Shown: in pieces, positions 10,798 to 19,082 of the stretch
Layout of the letters: each line of letters opens with the position of its first letter
How positions within the stretch are numbered: position 1 is the stretch's first letter
Source of the DNA: Lachnospiraceae bacterium
GTDB lineage: Bacteria > Bacillota > Clostridia > Lachnospirales > Lachnospiraceae
Length of the DNA stretch: 53,173 nt
Direction: 5' to 3'
NCBI GenBank assembly: GCA_022792295.1
Contig: JAAWAR010000072.1
Span: 1-53,173, forward strand
The notes under the pieces: generated by a model
Told to the model about the DNA's origin: nothing
What the model saw: only the letters and a program-made list of their open reading frames with translations
Databases searched by the model: none
Position numbers and translations under genes: made by a program

Positions 10798-12045
10798 TTA
10801 TTCTGTCACCGTGATCTTATAGCTTCCATCGCTGTTCTTCTCAATCTTATACTGGACGCCATCCGAATCCTTGACTGTTCCGCTGGTCTTCACCGTTCCC
10901 TTCTCATTCACGACGTATTCCTTGCCGTCCACCTTTACTTTCTGATAACGCATGCCTTCCTCGGCCGCTACCAAATTCCCGTTCTCGTAGAGAACGCCGC
11001 TCTTTATGCCGGTAAAGCCGTCGCCCTTATTACCAAGTGCTCCCGAAGTCGTGAAATAGAAAACTTCATTGTCATGCTCATCATCATTCACCACGACACG
11101 TCCCGTCTGCATCTTTCCGCTTGACGGTTCAAAATAGAATTTCCTTCCGTCATCCAGTTCCAGAAGTCCCGTTACCATAAGCCCCTGCTCGTCAAAGCAA
11201 TACGTTTCGCCCTTGATCTTCGCCATACCGTATTTGCCGACTTTGGTAGTGCCATTGGCGGTGCTGTAGGCCCGGCCGGCCTTAAAGTAGAACCACCCCT
11301 CATCCTCCCCGTTCGGTGTACTTTTCCACTTCCAGTCCTCCGCGCGGACGCCGTTGCTGCTGTAAAAACGAAGTGAATTAATGTTGTAGGTCGAGAGGTC
11401 ATCCTGATCGCTACTGGTATAATCGCTTGGATTTACCCAACCGGTCAGCATCTTTCCATCTTCGTCAAATATATATGTTTCACCGTCGATCTTCTTTTCC
11501 CCGCCTGACTCAAGCCGCCCGTTGGGATTGAAATAATACCAGAACTCGCCCCAGTCCTCATCCTCTGCCTGCAGCTTTCTCCAGTTGGTCGTCATCGCTC
11601 CGGAACTTCCCAGATAATATGTCGAATTCTCCGTATGGAGCCAGCCGGTATCCATCACGCTGTCCGTAAAATGATATTTCGAGCCGCCGATTTCCTTCCA
11701 GCCATCCGTGTAGGCTTTTCCGTTGCTTCCAAAATAGCGCCAGCCGTACTCGCTGCTCCACTGGTCACGCAGAAGCACCCATGCGTCCTTTACCATCTCG
11801 CCGTTCTCGTTTACATAATATACATCATCTATCATTTGGTTTGACAGCATTACACCGTTGGAATCCATGTAATACCACTTTCCCTCGACCTGCACCCAGT
11901 CATTTTTCACCATCTGTCCACTGGTATCATTGTAGTAATACCACCGATTATTATTTTTTGACCAATCGGCAAACGCCGTCATAGTCGTTCCGGCCGCCAA
12001 TACAGCCGCCAATGACAAAATTGCAAACCACTTTTTATTCCTCAT
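10798..12045 (-). CDS. Secreted cell wall-binding repeat protein
   Basis: A 415-residue exported protein with a clear signal peptide (MRNKKW, then a hydrophobic core ending near TAFA). The mature part is made almost wholly of choline-binding/glucan-binding-like repeats of about 20 residues, with recurring WYYYN, GKWYYMD, GWRYFGSNGK, GWFYFKAGR and TYCFDEQGLMVTG. Such repeats anchor proteins to teichoic acid or glucan in the wall. There is no recognisable catalytic domain, and the last 60 residues (VKVDGKEYVVNEKG...YKITVTE) are a Lys/Val-rich end. The start at 12045 has TAAGGAGG. It lies alone between two terminators with its own promoter. The binding ligand and function are unknown. Confidence 0.88.
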   Translation of the reverse strand: MRNKKWFAILSLAAVLAAGTTMTAFADWSKNNNRWYYYNDTSGQMVKNDWVQVEGKWYYMDSNGVMLSNQMIDDVYYVNENGEMVKDAWVLLRDQWSSEYGWRYFGSNGKAYTDGWKEIGGSKYHFTDSVMDTGWLHTENSTYYLGSSGAMTTNWRKLQAEDEDWGEFWYYFNPNGRLESGGEKKIDGETYIFDEDGKMLTGWVNPSDYTSSDQDDLSTYNINSLRFYSSNGVRAEDWKWKSTPNGEDEGWFYFKAGRAYSTANGTTKVGKYGMAKIKGETYCFDEQGLMVTGLLELDDGRKFYFEPSSGKMQTGRVVVNDDEHDNEVFYFTTSGALGNKGDGFTGIKSGVLYENGNLVAAEEGMRYQKVKVDGKEYVVNEKGTVKTSGTVKDSDGVQYKIEKNSDGSYKITVTE

Positions 12046-12104
12046 CGTACATCCTCCTTATTTAAAAAATTTATACTTTTTCTGTTATTTTACTGGATAG
12101 CCCT

Positions 12105-12110
12105 ATTATA
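12105..12110 (-). promoter_or_regulatory. Extended -10 promoter of the wall-binding protein gene
   Basis: On the minus strand TGCTATAAT gives an extended -10 element (TATAAT at 12105-12110), about 60 bp before the ATG. I see no good -35 box at the usual distance. Confidence 0.5.
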
Positions 12111-12175
12111 GCAGATTTCTCCTTTTATTTCATCTATTTTGTTTTACTTTTATCTGACAATTTTAAGGCAAAAAA

Positions 12176-12210
12176 GCGGCAGCCTCAGCCCTTCCGGTTT
12201 GATCTGCCGC
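12176..12210 (-). terminator. Terminator of leuA
   Basis: A 7-bp GC-rich stem, GCGGCAG (12176-12182) with CTGCCGC (12204-12210). On the minus strand it is followed by a run of six T. The T-run on the other side is also good, so it may work in both directions. Confidence 0.7.
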
Positions 12211-12216
12211 ATTTTT

Positions 12217-13905
12217 TTAATCTTCTGTTTCTTCCGATCCGTTCTCAAACAGACGGTTTACCGCGCTGAAAATTCCGCGCAGCGATGCCCTTGTGATATT
12301 GGAGCTGACACCCACTCCGTAGGTCACACGATTGGATTTTTGATCCATCATGTGAATATAGGAAGCAGCCTGCGCCCCGGAACCGGACTGAAGCGCGTGT
12401 TCGTTGTAGTCCAGAACCTTGATCTCAATCCCAAGCTCCTCCTCAAGGCCTCTCTGCACCGCGTCAATCGGGCCGTTGCCGACTCCCTCAAACTGTTTTG
12501 CAACACCATGATCCGTATAGGTAACGACCGCAACCGTCGTAAAATTGTCTCCTGACTCGAAATCGGTAATCTTGCACTTGCGGAAATGGTACGGCTCTTT
12601 TCTTTCCAGATAATGATAGCGGAATTGCTCCATGACCTGTTCGGGGGAAACTTCTCCCTGACGCTCGGCAATCCCCTGAATGATGTCTGCAAACTCCTTA
12701 TGCATCCCGCGGGGCAGCCGGAAACCAAAATATGTATCCATGACAAACGCCACGCCGCCTTTTCCGGACTGGCTGTTGATACGCACCACCGGCTCGTATT
12801 CCCGGCCAATATCTGCTGGATCAATCGGCAGATACGGAACCTGCCAAACCTTGCTCTGCCGCTCTAAAAGTGCATGCATACCTTTGTTGATTGCATCCTG
12901 ATGAGAGCCAGAAAATGCTGTAAACACAAGCTTTCCCGCATACGGATGGCGCGGGTCAATATGCATCTTCGTACAGCGCTCATATACCTCCGCGATCTCC
13001 TTGACATCGGAAAGCTCAAGCTGCGGATCAATCCCCTGGGAAAACATATTGTAAGCCAGTGTCAGAATATCCACATTGCCCGTCCGTTCCCCATTTCCAA
13101 ACAGCGTTCCTTCCACACGGTCCGCCCCGGCCAAAAGTGCCAGCTCCGTTGCCGCCACGCCAGTTCCCCGATCGTTATGCGGATGGACGCTTAATATGAT
13201 ACTTTCACGGTTTTCCAGATGCTTAATCATCCATTCAATCTGATCCGCATAGACATTCGGTGTTGTCATCTCCACCGTGGACGGCAGATTGACAATCATT
13301 TTATGCTCCGGTGTGGGGCTCCATGCCCGCTGCACCGCATTGCAAATATCCAGTGCAAAATCAAGCTCTGTACCGGTAAAGCTCTCGGGAGAATACTCCA
13401 GAATCACTTCTCCGTCATAGCCGGACATATATTTTTTCACCAGCTCTACGCCGTCCGTGGCAATCTTTTTGATCTCATCGCGATCCATATGGAATACCAC
13501 ATCCCGCTGCAGCGTCGAGGTAGAGTTGTAAATGTGTACAACCGTGCGCTTTATGCCCTGAATCGCCTCAAAGGTCCGCTCAATCAAATGCTCCCTGCAC
13601 TGGGTTAACACCTGAACCGTGACATCGTCAGGGATCAGCCGCCGCTCCACAAGCTGCCGCAAAAAATCATACTCGATCTGGGAAGCCGCCGGAAAACCGA
13701 CCTCGATCTCCTTAAAGCCCATTTTCACGAGCATATTAAACATCTCGACCTTTTCCTCAACCACCATCGGCTCCACCAGGGCCTGGTTCCCGTCACGCAG
13801 ATCCACACTGCACCAGACCGGCGCCTTTTCAATCTGTCTGTTCGGCCATTCCCGTTCCGGATAGTCCACCACCGGAACTCTCTCATATCTGTTATAACGC
13901 ATCAT
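12217..13905 (-). CDS. leuA: 2-isopropylmalate synthase, long form
   Basis: Condenses acetyl-CoA with 2-ketoisovalerate, the committed step of leucine synthesis. The 562-residue length and N-terminus (MMRYNRYERVPVVDYPEREWPNR) fit the long LeuA type also seen in actinobacteria and yeast. The TIM barrel shows the metal/substrate motifs DLRDGNQAL and SVHPHNDRGTG and the GNGERTGNVD loop. The last 130 or so residues form the leucine-sensing LeuA dimer domain. AAGGAG lies about 12 nt before the first of two tandem ATGs, so the start could be one codon later. No other leu genes adjoin it. The long 5' leader looks regulatory. The product is probably also feedback-inhibited by leucine. Confidence 0.96.
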   Translation of the reverse strand: MMRYNRYERVPVVDYPEREWPNRQIEKAPVWCSVDLRDGNQALVEPMVVEEKVEMFNMLVKMGFKEIEVGFPAASQIEYDFLRQLVERRLIPDDVTVQVLTQCREHLIERTFEAIQGIKRTVVHIYNSTSTLQRDVVFHMDRDEIKKIATDGVELVKKYMSGYDGEVILEYSPESFTGTELDFALDICNAVQRAWSPTPEHKMIVNLPSTVEMTTPNVYADQIEWMIKHLENRESIILSVHPHNDRGTGVAATELALLAGADRVEGTLFGNGERTGNVDILTLAYNMFSQGIDPQLELSDVKEIAEVYERCTKMHIDPRHPYAGKLVFTAFSGSHQDAINKGMHALLERQSKVWQVPYLPIDPADIGREYEPVVRINSQSGKGGVAFVMDTYFGFRLPRGMHKEFADIIQGIAERQGEVSPEQVMEQFRYHYLERKEPYHFRKCKITDFESGDNFTTVAVVTYTDHGVAKQFEGVGNGPIDAVQRGLEEELGIEIKVLDYNEHALQSGSGAQAASYIHMMDQKSNRVTYGVGVSSNITRASLRGIFSAVNRLFENGSEETED

Positions 13906-13950
13906 ACCTATCCATTTCTCCTTTTTCTGTTTCTCTGTATTCTCTCAAAA

Positions 13951-14043
13951 TCCGTCCTGTCAAACAGCTTCGGAGTCGATAGATCACGCCATATTTATCT
14001 ATGATAAACAAAATCACGCTCTTAGGTCTAACCCCATATTCAT
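13951..14043 (-). promoter_or_regulatory. Putative leucine attenuator leader of leuA
   Basis: Minus-strand leader between the leuA promoter and its ribosome site. A nine-codon reading frame (14043-14014, MNMGLDLRA, TGA stop) has a purine-rich AAGGA before it and carries two Leu codons, TTA and CTA. Downstream are two mutually exclusive hairpins: TTTATC/GATAAA (13994-14008), and an ATCTAT/ATAGAT pairing (13997-14002 with 13979-13984). A longer stem-loop (13951-13974: TCCG/CGGA with inner CTGT/ACAG) follows, and four U residues come after it. This layout fits ribosome-mediated attenuation, but the last hairpin is weak as a terminator. The structures are seen; the function is inferred. Confidence 0.45.
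14014..14043 (-). CDS. Possible leuA leader peptide
   Basis: A nine-residue frame MNMGLDLRA starting about 35 nt after the predicted transcription start. AAAAAGGA lies a few bases upstream of its first ATG; the second ATG is two codons later. Two of nine codons are for leucine (TTA, CTA), which is suggestive but not as striking as enteric leader peptides. It is too short to judge by coding statistics. Confidence 0.35.
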   Translation of the reverse strand: MNMGLDLRA

Positions 14044-14076
14044 CAGTCCTTTTTCTTACAAAATTATGTTCTGAAT

Positions 14077-14105
14077 ATTATAGCACCACCGCAAGCGAAT
14101 CGCAA
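14077..14105 (-). promoter_or_regulatory. Promoter of leuA
   Basis: On the minus strand TTGCGA (14100-14105), a 17-bp spacer and TATAAT (14077-14082) with TG at the extended position. The predicted start lies near 14070, giving a leader of about 165 nt. Confidence 0.75.
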
Positions 14106-14234
14106 GCCGTGTTACTATGATTTTTATTTATGGGAGACATAACATAAAAAGCGAGGAGGCCAGAGAGGAGGACAAAAGGTCCGCCGAGAATAGGGCAGCA
14201 GCCCCGTGCAGGCACACTTTCGCTGCAAAAAAGC

Positions 14235-14281
14235 CCAGCGGCACATAGGGCGTTTAAAAGGCAGCGCCCAAGTACCGCTGG
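14235..14281 (-). terminator. Terminator of the rfbABD-glmM unit
   Basis: A two-part stem: CCAGCGG/CCGCTGG (14235-14241 with 14275-14281) and an inner GGGCG/CGCCC pair. On the minus strand it is followed within two bases by six T. It lies about 95 bp beyond the glmM stop. Confidence 0.75.
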
Positions 14282-14316
14282 TTTTCAAATGCCCGTGCGG
14301 GGATTGATTGGCGCCG

Positions 14317-14364
14317 CCCCATTCCTCTCCCGGCTGCCGCATTGGCGGCCTGAAACAGAAAAAA
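14317..14364. repeat. Dispersed intergenic repeat, copy A
   Basis: A 48-nt segment just downstream of the glmM stop that closely matches 19035-19082 downstream of allC, with about 34 of 43 positions alike in a hand alignment. It contains a CCGGCTGC-GCATTGGC core flanked by short inverted repeats and an AGAAAAA end. It is not coding. Confidence 0.65.
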
Positions 14365-14373
14365 GCTCTCTCA

Positions 14374-15729
14374 TCAGCTTTCTGTATGCCCTTTCGCACG
14401 CAGCACGTCAATCACCTGTTCCACATACTTCCTGCAGATTTCCTCTGTCTCTGCTTCCACCATTACGCGAATCAACGGCTCCGTTCCACTCTGTCTGAGC
14501 AGAATACGCCCATTGCTGCCCAACGCTTCCTCAACCGCCTGCACCGCAGCCTTCACATCCGCATCCTCCTGCGCCGCCCTCTTGTCTGCGACACGTACAT
14601 TCTTAAGAAGCTGCGGCAGAATCACCACCTCAGACGCCAGCGCCGAAAGAGCCTGCTTTTTCTCCAGCATGACCTCCATTACCTTTAAAGAAGTCAAAAT
14701 CCCATCTCCGGTCGTCGCATACTTGCTGAAAATGATGTGTCCCGACTGCTCGCCGCCTAGGCAGTTACCGGTCTGAGACATATTTTCATACACATATTTG
14801 TCACCCACAGCCGTCTTCTCATAGCCGATGCCTTCGCGGTCCAACGCCTGATAGAGTCCCAGATTGGACATAACGGTCGTAACGATTTTATTATTCCGCA
14901 AAAGCCCCTGCTCCTTCATATACTTTCCGCAGATATAGAGGATCTTATCGCCGTCCACAAGCGCACCGTTTTCATCGACTGCCAGACACCGGTCTGCATC
15001 GCCGTCATACGCAAACCCTACATCCAGTTGATTCTCCTTCACAAACCGTTGAAAGCCCTCCATGTGCGTGGAGCCACAGTTTGTATTGATGTTCAGCCCA
15101 TCCGGCTGATTGTTGATCACATAGGTATCGGCCCCGAGTGCATCAAACACACTTTTTGCCACCGAAGACGCGCTCCCGTTTGCGCAGTCCAGACCGACCT
15201 TTTTGCCCTTAAAGGAACGGGTCGCGATCGAGATCAGATACCCGATATAACGGTTCCTGCCTGCCGCAAAATCCTGCGTCCGTCCAATGTTCTCCCGCAC
15301 CGCAAGCGGCGCCTCGCCAAGCTCGCCGTCCAGGTAACGCTCAATTTCTGTGATCACACTCTCCTCAAGCTTTTCTCCGTTCCCGTTCATGACCTTGATC
15401 CCGTTGTCATAAAACGGATTATGGCTGGCCGAGATCATGATGCCGCAGTCAAAATCCTCCGTGCGGATCACATGTGATACGCTCGGGGTCGTTGTGACAT
15501 GTAAAAGGTAAACATCTGCACCCGATGCGGTCAATCCTGCCGCAAGCGTGTATTCAAACATATAGCTCGAACGCCTGGTGTCCTTGCCGATGACTACCCG
15601 GCAACGCTCACACTTCGGCTGTTTCCCATAATACCAGCCGAGGAAACGTCCTACCTGAAACGCATGCTCCACCGTTAAATCTACGTTTGCCTCGCCGCGG
15701 AAACCGTCTGTTCCAAAATATTTGCCCAT
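14374..15729 (-). CDS. glmM: Phosphoglucosamine mutase
   Basis: Interconverts glucosamine-6-phosphate and glucosamine-1-phosphate on the way to UDP-GlcNAc for peptidoglycan. The 451-residue alpha-D-phosphohexomutase has the family start MGKYFGTDGFRGEAN, the phosphoserine loop ISASHNPFYDNG (Ser near residue 100), the metal-binding loop YDGDADRC near 240, the sugar-binding GEQSGH and the C-terminal phosphate-binding LRQSGTEPLIRV. The SASHNP form with YDNGIK is typical of GlmM and not of PgcA. CGGAGG lies nine nt before the ATG. It is the last gene of the rfbA-rfbB-rfbD-glmM series and is separated from rfbD by a GC-rich palindrome. Confidence 0.97.
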   Translation of the reverse strand: MGKYFGTDGFRGEANVDLTVEHAFQVGRFLGWYYGKQPKCERCRVVIGKDTRRSSYMFEYTLAAGLTASGADVYLLHVTTTPSVSHVIRTEDFDCGIMISASHNPFYDNGIKVMNGNGEKLEESVITEIERYLDGELGEAPLAVRENIGRTQDFAAGRNRYIGYLISIATRSFKGKKVGLDCANGSASSVAKSVFDALGADTYVINNQPDGLNINTNCGSTHMEGFQRFVKENQLDVGFAYDGDADRCLAVDENGALVDGDKILYICGKYMKEQGLLRNNKIVTTVMSNLGLYQALDREGIGYEKTAVGDKYVYENMSQTGNCLGGEQSGHIIFSKYATTGDGILTSLKVMEVMLEKKQALSALASEVVILPQLLKNVRVADKRAAQEDADVKAAVQAVEEALGSNGRILLRQSGTEPLIRVMVEAETEEICRKYVEQVIDVLRAKGHTES

Positions 15730-15766
15730 CGCTTCGTTCCTCCGTTATTCCCAATACGCCGATAAA

Positions 15767-15799
15767 CCCGGCGTCGGAGTATACTCCCCGTCTGCCGGG
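15767..15799 (-). repeat. Palindrome between rfbD and glmM
   Basis: CCCGGC (15767-15772) pairs with GCCGGG (15794-15799) around an inner palindrome GGAGTATACTCC. The outer stem is followed on the minus strand only by TTTAT. It may be a weak attenuator or a processing site that sets the glmM dose relative to the rfb genes. Confidence 0.45.
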
Positions 15800-15824
15800 C
15801 CGATGGCATTTCTTCCTAATTATA

Positions 15825-16682
15825 TTATACTATGCTTTCGATTTCCTTTAGATACCGTGCCAGCGCGTCCTTCCACTCCGGCAGGCGCTCAAAACCATTT
15901 TCAGAAAGCTTCTCCTTACTCATACGGCTATTCATCGGCCGCTTCGCCTTGGAGGCCGGATACTCGCTTGTAAGGACCGGTGTCACCTTCACCGCGTCCA
16001 TGCCTGCCGCACGGAAAATTTCACATGCAAACTCATACCACGAGCAAAATCCTTCATTTGTAGCATGATACCGTCCATAACGATCTGTCTGAATCATATC
16101 CACAAGAAGACGTGCCAGATCATACGTATAGGTCGGAGAACCGATCTGGTCATTGACTACCGTAACCGCGCCGCGCTCTTTTCCAAGACGGAGCATGGTC
16201 TTGATAAAATTCTTTCCATTCACGCCAAATACCCAGGCGATGCGGATTGTAAAAAACTTTTCCACAAGCTCCTCCACGAAAAGCTCGCCTTCATATTTTG
16301 TCTGGCCATAGACGTTGAGGGGATGTCTTTCGTCATCCGGCTCCCAGGGACGCGTCCCCTGACCGTCAAACACGTAGTCCGTGCTGATGTACATCAGCTT
16401 AAGATCCAGCTCTTTGCAGACTTCGGCGATATTTTTCGTTCCCTCGGCATTGATCTTTCGGCAGAGCTCTATCTGCTCCTCTGCCGCATCTACCGCGGTA
16501 AAAGCCGCGCAGTGAATCACCGCCTCCACATTGGCTTCTGCAATCACACGGCTACAGGCAGCTCTGTCGGTAACGTCCATTTCTTCGACATCCACTCCGA
16601 TCGGAGTCATTCCCCGCTTCTCCATTTCGTTTACAATATCATGCCCTAACTGCCCCTTGACGCCTGTTATCAAAATTCTCAT
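15825..16682 (-). CDS. rfbD: dTDP-4-dehydrorhamnose reductase
   Basis: Last step of dTDP-L-rhamnose synthesis: NADPH reduction of the 4-keto-6-deoxy sugar. The 285-residue extended short-chain reductase has the Rossmann motif GVKGQLG at residues 7-13, STDYVFDGQ, and the catalytic Tyr-x3-Lys in VYGQTKYEGE. The open frame runs 25 codons further upstream into rfbB, but the conserved start MRILITGVKGQLGHD has GGAAGGAAAG before it, so I take 16682. It starts 19 bp after the rfbB stop. The epimerase RfbC that must act before it is not encoded in the window. Confidence 0.95.
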   Translation of the reverse strand: MRILITGVKGQLGHDIVNEMEKRGMTPIGVDVEEMDVTDRAACSRVIAEANVEAVIHCAAFTAVDAAEEQIELCRKINAEGTKNIAEVCKELDLKLMYISTDYVFDGQGTRPWEPDDERHPLNVYGQTKYEGELFVEELVEKFFTIRIAWVFGVNGKNFIKTMLRLGKERGAVTVVNDQIGSPTYTYDLARLLVDMIQTDRYGRYHATNEGFCSWYEFACEIFRAAGMDAVKVTPVLTSEYPASKAKRPMNSRMSKEKLSENGFERLPEWKDALARYLKEIESIV

Positions 16683-16701
16683 GCATTCTTTCCTTCCGTT
16701 T

Positions 16702-17733
16702 CTATTTACAGCCAAGCCTTTCCCCGTACATCGAGTCAAAATAGCCGCTGTACGCACCGCTTAAAATATGCTTCCACCATTCTTCATTGTCCAAATACCA
16801 CCGGATTGTCTGCTGAATTCCCGTTTCAAAATGGTACTTTGGCTGCCAGCCAAGCTCTGTCTCCAGCTTCGTCGGGTCAATCGCATATCTCCTGTCATGG
16901 CCCGGACGGTCCGTCACAAACCGAATCAGGCTCTCCGGCTTGCCCAGTGCCTTTAAAATCGTCTTTACCACCTCAAGATTTGTGCGCTCGTTGTGACCCC
17001 CTACATTATAAACCTCGCCTTCTCTGCCCTTATGAACGATCAGGTCAATCGCCTCACAATGGTCGGCAACATGCAGCCAGTCCCGGATATTCTCGCCTGT
17101 CCCATAAACCGGCAACGGCTCATCTGCCAATGCGCGGCTGATCATTAAGGGAATCAGCTTCTCCGGAAAATGATATGGCCCATAGTTATTCGAACAGCGC
17201 GAGATTGTCACCGGAAGTCCGTATGTCCTGTAGTATGCCAGAGCGAACAGATCGGCACTTGCCTTCGAGGACGAATAAGGACTTGACGTATGGAGCGGTG
17301 TCTCCTCGGTAAAAAACAGATCCGGCCTGTCAAGCGGCAAATCCCCGTATACTTCATCAGTCGATACCTGATGAAACCTCTTGACTCCGTATTCCCGGCA
17401 GGCATCCAGGAGCGTCGTTGTTCCCATAACATTCGTGCGCACAAAGCTCTCCGGATCCACAACGGATCGGTCCACATGGCTCTCTGCCGCAAAATTCACG
17501 ATAAGATCCGGCTTTTCCTTTTCGAACAAATCGAACACGAACTTCCGGTCGGCAATATCTCCGCGGACGAACCGATAGTTTGGTTTATCCTCCACCGGCT
17601 TTAAATTTTCCAGATTTCCTGCATAGGTCAAAAGATCCAGGTTCACGATTTGATACTCCGGATACTTGTATACCATATGATGCACAAAATTGCTGCCGAT
17701 AAACCCGGCTCCGCCTGTCACGATTACTTTCAT
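16702..17733 (-). CDS. rfbB: dTDP-glucose 4,6-dehydratase
   Basis: Converts dTDP-glucose to dTDP-4-keto-6-deoxyglucose using tightly bound NAD. The 343-residue protein has the nucleotide-binding TGGAGFIGSNF at the N-terminus, the family signature NFAAESHVDRS, STDEVYGDLP with the Asp-Glu dehydration residues, the YSSSKA catalytic Tyr-x3-Lys near residue 153, and RCSNNYGPYHFPEKLIP. AGGAG lies before the ATG at 17733. It sits between rfbA (37 bp upstream) and rfbD. Confidence 0.97.
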   Translation of the reverse strand: MKVIVTGGAGFIGSNFVHHMVYKYPEYQIVNLDLLTYAGNLENLKPVEDKPNYRFVRGDIADRKFVFDLFEKEKPDLIVNFAAESHVDRSVVDPESFVRTNVMGTTTLLDACREYGVKRFHQVSTDEVYGDLPLDRPDLFFTEETPLHTSSPYSSSKASADLFALAYYRTYGLPVTISRCSNNYGPYHFPEKLIPLMISRALADEPLPVYGTGENIRDWLHVADHCEAIDLIVHKGREGEVYNVGGHNERTNLEVVKTILKALGKPESLIRFVTDRPGHDRRYAIDPTKLETELGWQPKYHFETGIQQTIRWYLDNEEWWKHILSGAYSGYFDSMYGERLGCK

Positions 17734-17769
17734 TTTTTCATGTCTCCTTTATCTCCTGCCTGCATCCGC

Positions 17770-18672
17770 CTATTTATCTGCATGGCCCGGCAGCTTATCA
17801 ATGTACTTTCCGTCGATCACATCCTTCAGATACTGACCATACTGATTCTTCTTCAGAACCTCGTAAGCTTCCAGTACTTCCTCCTTGGAAATCCAGCCGT
17901 TCGTATAGCCAATCTCCTCCAGACAAGCGATCTTCCGGTGCTGATGTGTCTCCACGGTCTTTACAAAATTCGTGGCCTCCACCAGAGACTCATGCGTCCC
18001 CGTGTCCAGCCAGGTAAAGCCCTGCCCGAGAAGCGTTACATCAAGCTCCCCGTTTTCCAGATAGATTCGGTTTAAGTCGGTGATCTCCAGCTCCCCTCTT
18101 ACCGACGGCTTCAGCTTCTTCGCATACTCCACAACCCGATTATCGTAAAAATACAGACCAGTCACGCAATAATTGGACTTTGGATGCTCCGGCTTCTCCT
18201 CAATCGAAACCGCCTTCCCTTCCCGGTCAAATTCTACAATGCCGAACCGCTCCGGGTCATCCACATAGTAACCGAAAATCGTAGCGCCCTTCTTCTTCGC
18301 CGCAGCGGCGCGCAGACGCTTCTTAAGCCCCTGTCCGTGGAAAATATTATCACCCAGAATCATCGCGACCGAATCCCCGCCTATAAACCTTTCTCCGATC
18401 AGAAACGCCTGCGCCAGCCCATCCGGACTTGGCTGTACCGCATAGGACAAACGGATTCCGAACTGGCTTCCGTCACCCAAAAGTGCCTCAAACCGCGGCG
18501 TATCCTCTGGTGTGGAGATAATCAGAATATCCTGAATTTTCGCATTCATCAGGACGGACAGCGGGTAATAGATCATCGGTTTATCATAAATCGGCAAAAG
18601 CTGTTTGGAGGTTACCTTCGTGAGCGGATAAAGCCGTGTACCGCTCCCGCCCGCAAGAATGATTCCTTTCAT
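17770..18672 (-). CDS. rfbA: Glucose-1-phosphate thymidylyltransferase
   Basis: First step of dTDP-rhamnose synthesis: joins dTTP and glucose-1-phosphate. The 300-residue protein has the nucleotidyltransferase signature [16 protein letters not shown] at the N-terminus, [28 protein letters not shown] with the metal Asp, and [28 protein letters not shown] lies before the ATG at 18672. It is the first gene of the rfb series. The transcript is predicted to carry a leader of about 230 nt with a large perfect palindrome, which may affect expression. Confidence 0.97.
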   Translation of the reverse strand: MKGIILAGGSGTRLYPLTKVTSKQLLPIYDKPMIYYPLSVLMNAKIQDILIISTPEDTPRFEALLGDGSQFGIRLSYAVQPSPDGLAQAFLIGERFIGGDSVAMILGDNIFHGQGLKKRLRAAAAKKKGATIFGYYVDDPERFGIVEFDREGKAVSIEEKPEHPKSNYCVTGLYFYDNRVVEYAKKLKPSVRGELEITDLNRIYLENGELDVTLLGQGFTWLDTGTHESLVEATNFVKTVETHQHRKIACLEEIGYTNGWISKEEVLEAYEVLKKNQYGQYLKDVIDGKYIDKLPGHADK

Positions 18673-18780
18673 GGCTGCTCCTTTTCTCTTGATAATCTGT
18701 ATAAAGTCTTCCTACCCTCCGTGCACAAGCGGATACGCACCGCAAATACCGTCTTTTTGGCGCTTGGGATCCGAAAAAGA

Positions 18781-18882
18781 TTTGCACCGCAGCTTTGTGA
18801 TTCTGCAAGGCACCGCAACGAGGCGCACCGGACATACACAAAGCGGCAGGAATACGGCAGAATCACAAAGCTGCGGTGCAAA
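18781..18882. repeat. 102-nt palindromic element with 26-bp perfect arms
   Basis: The left arm at 18781-18806 and the right arm at 18857-18882 are exact inverted complements over 26 bases, with a 50-nt loop between them. It lies in the predicted rfbA 5' leader. There is no T-run, so it is not a simple terminator. Its size and perfection suggest a recent palindromic insertion (MITE-like) or a strong RNA structure. Confidence 0.85.
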
Positions 18883-18910
18883 GCAGAGCGTCTCCTTGTA
18901 CACTGAGGGT

Positions 18911-18939
18911 AGTATATCATGGAACCAAAAATATTTAAA
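18911..18939 (-). promoter_or_regulatory. Promoter of rfbA
   Basis: On the minus strand TTTAAA (18934-18939), a 17-bp spacer and TATACT (18911-18916). It lies about 240 bp before the rfbA ATG and upstream of the palindrome. Confidence 0.6.
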
Positions 18940-19010
18940 GGCCTGCCTTTTAAAATTAATGGAATCTTTAAACTCTCTGCGGCAGGTAAAAGTGAGATAA
19001 AAAAAGATCT

Positions 19011-19053
19011 GCCGGCAGAAAGAGCGGGGAAATGCCCCGCTTTCTCTGCCGGC
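19011..19053 (-). terminator. Strong terminator of the allE-allC operon
   Basis: A 19-bp stem (19011-19029 with 19035-19053, two mismatches) has a five-base loop. On the minus strand it is followed by AGATC and seven T (18999-19005). It is placed about 30 bp after the allC stop. Confidence 0.85.
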
Positions 19054-19082
19054 TGCTGCATTGGCCGGATGAGATAGAAAAA
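19035..19082. repeat. Dispersed intergenic repeat, copy B
   Basis: The second copy of the 48-nt segment at 14317-14364. Here it directly follows the allC stop codon, and its left half forms one arm of the allC terminator stem. Confidence 0.65.

Larger units (their letters stand above)
13906..14373. other. 468-bp gene-free stretch between leuA and glmM
   Basis: Read leftwards this holds the 3' region of glmM with a 48-nt repeat (14317-14364), the glmM terminator (14235-14281), the leuA promoter and the leuA attenuator-like leader. A 95-codon minus frame covering 14124-14411 overlaps the glmM end, has no ribosome site and has an unnatural composition, so I do not call it. Confidence 0.8.

Noticed and set aside
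13906..14070. T-box leader before leuA
   Set aside because: There is no AGGGTGGNACCGCG-type antiterminator sequence and no Stem I motifs; the leader is also shorter than usual T-boxes.
14124..14411. 95-codon minus frame overlapping the glmM end
   Set aside because: It has no ribosome site, has a Cys/Arg/Pro/Trp-rich composition, and runs through the glmM terminator and the dispersed repeat.
18669..19061. Several 60-130-codon frames on both strands around the rfbA leader
   Set aside because: They arise from the perfect palindrome, which gives mirrored open frames; none has a start signal.
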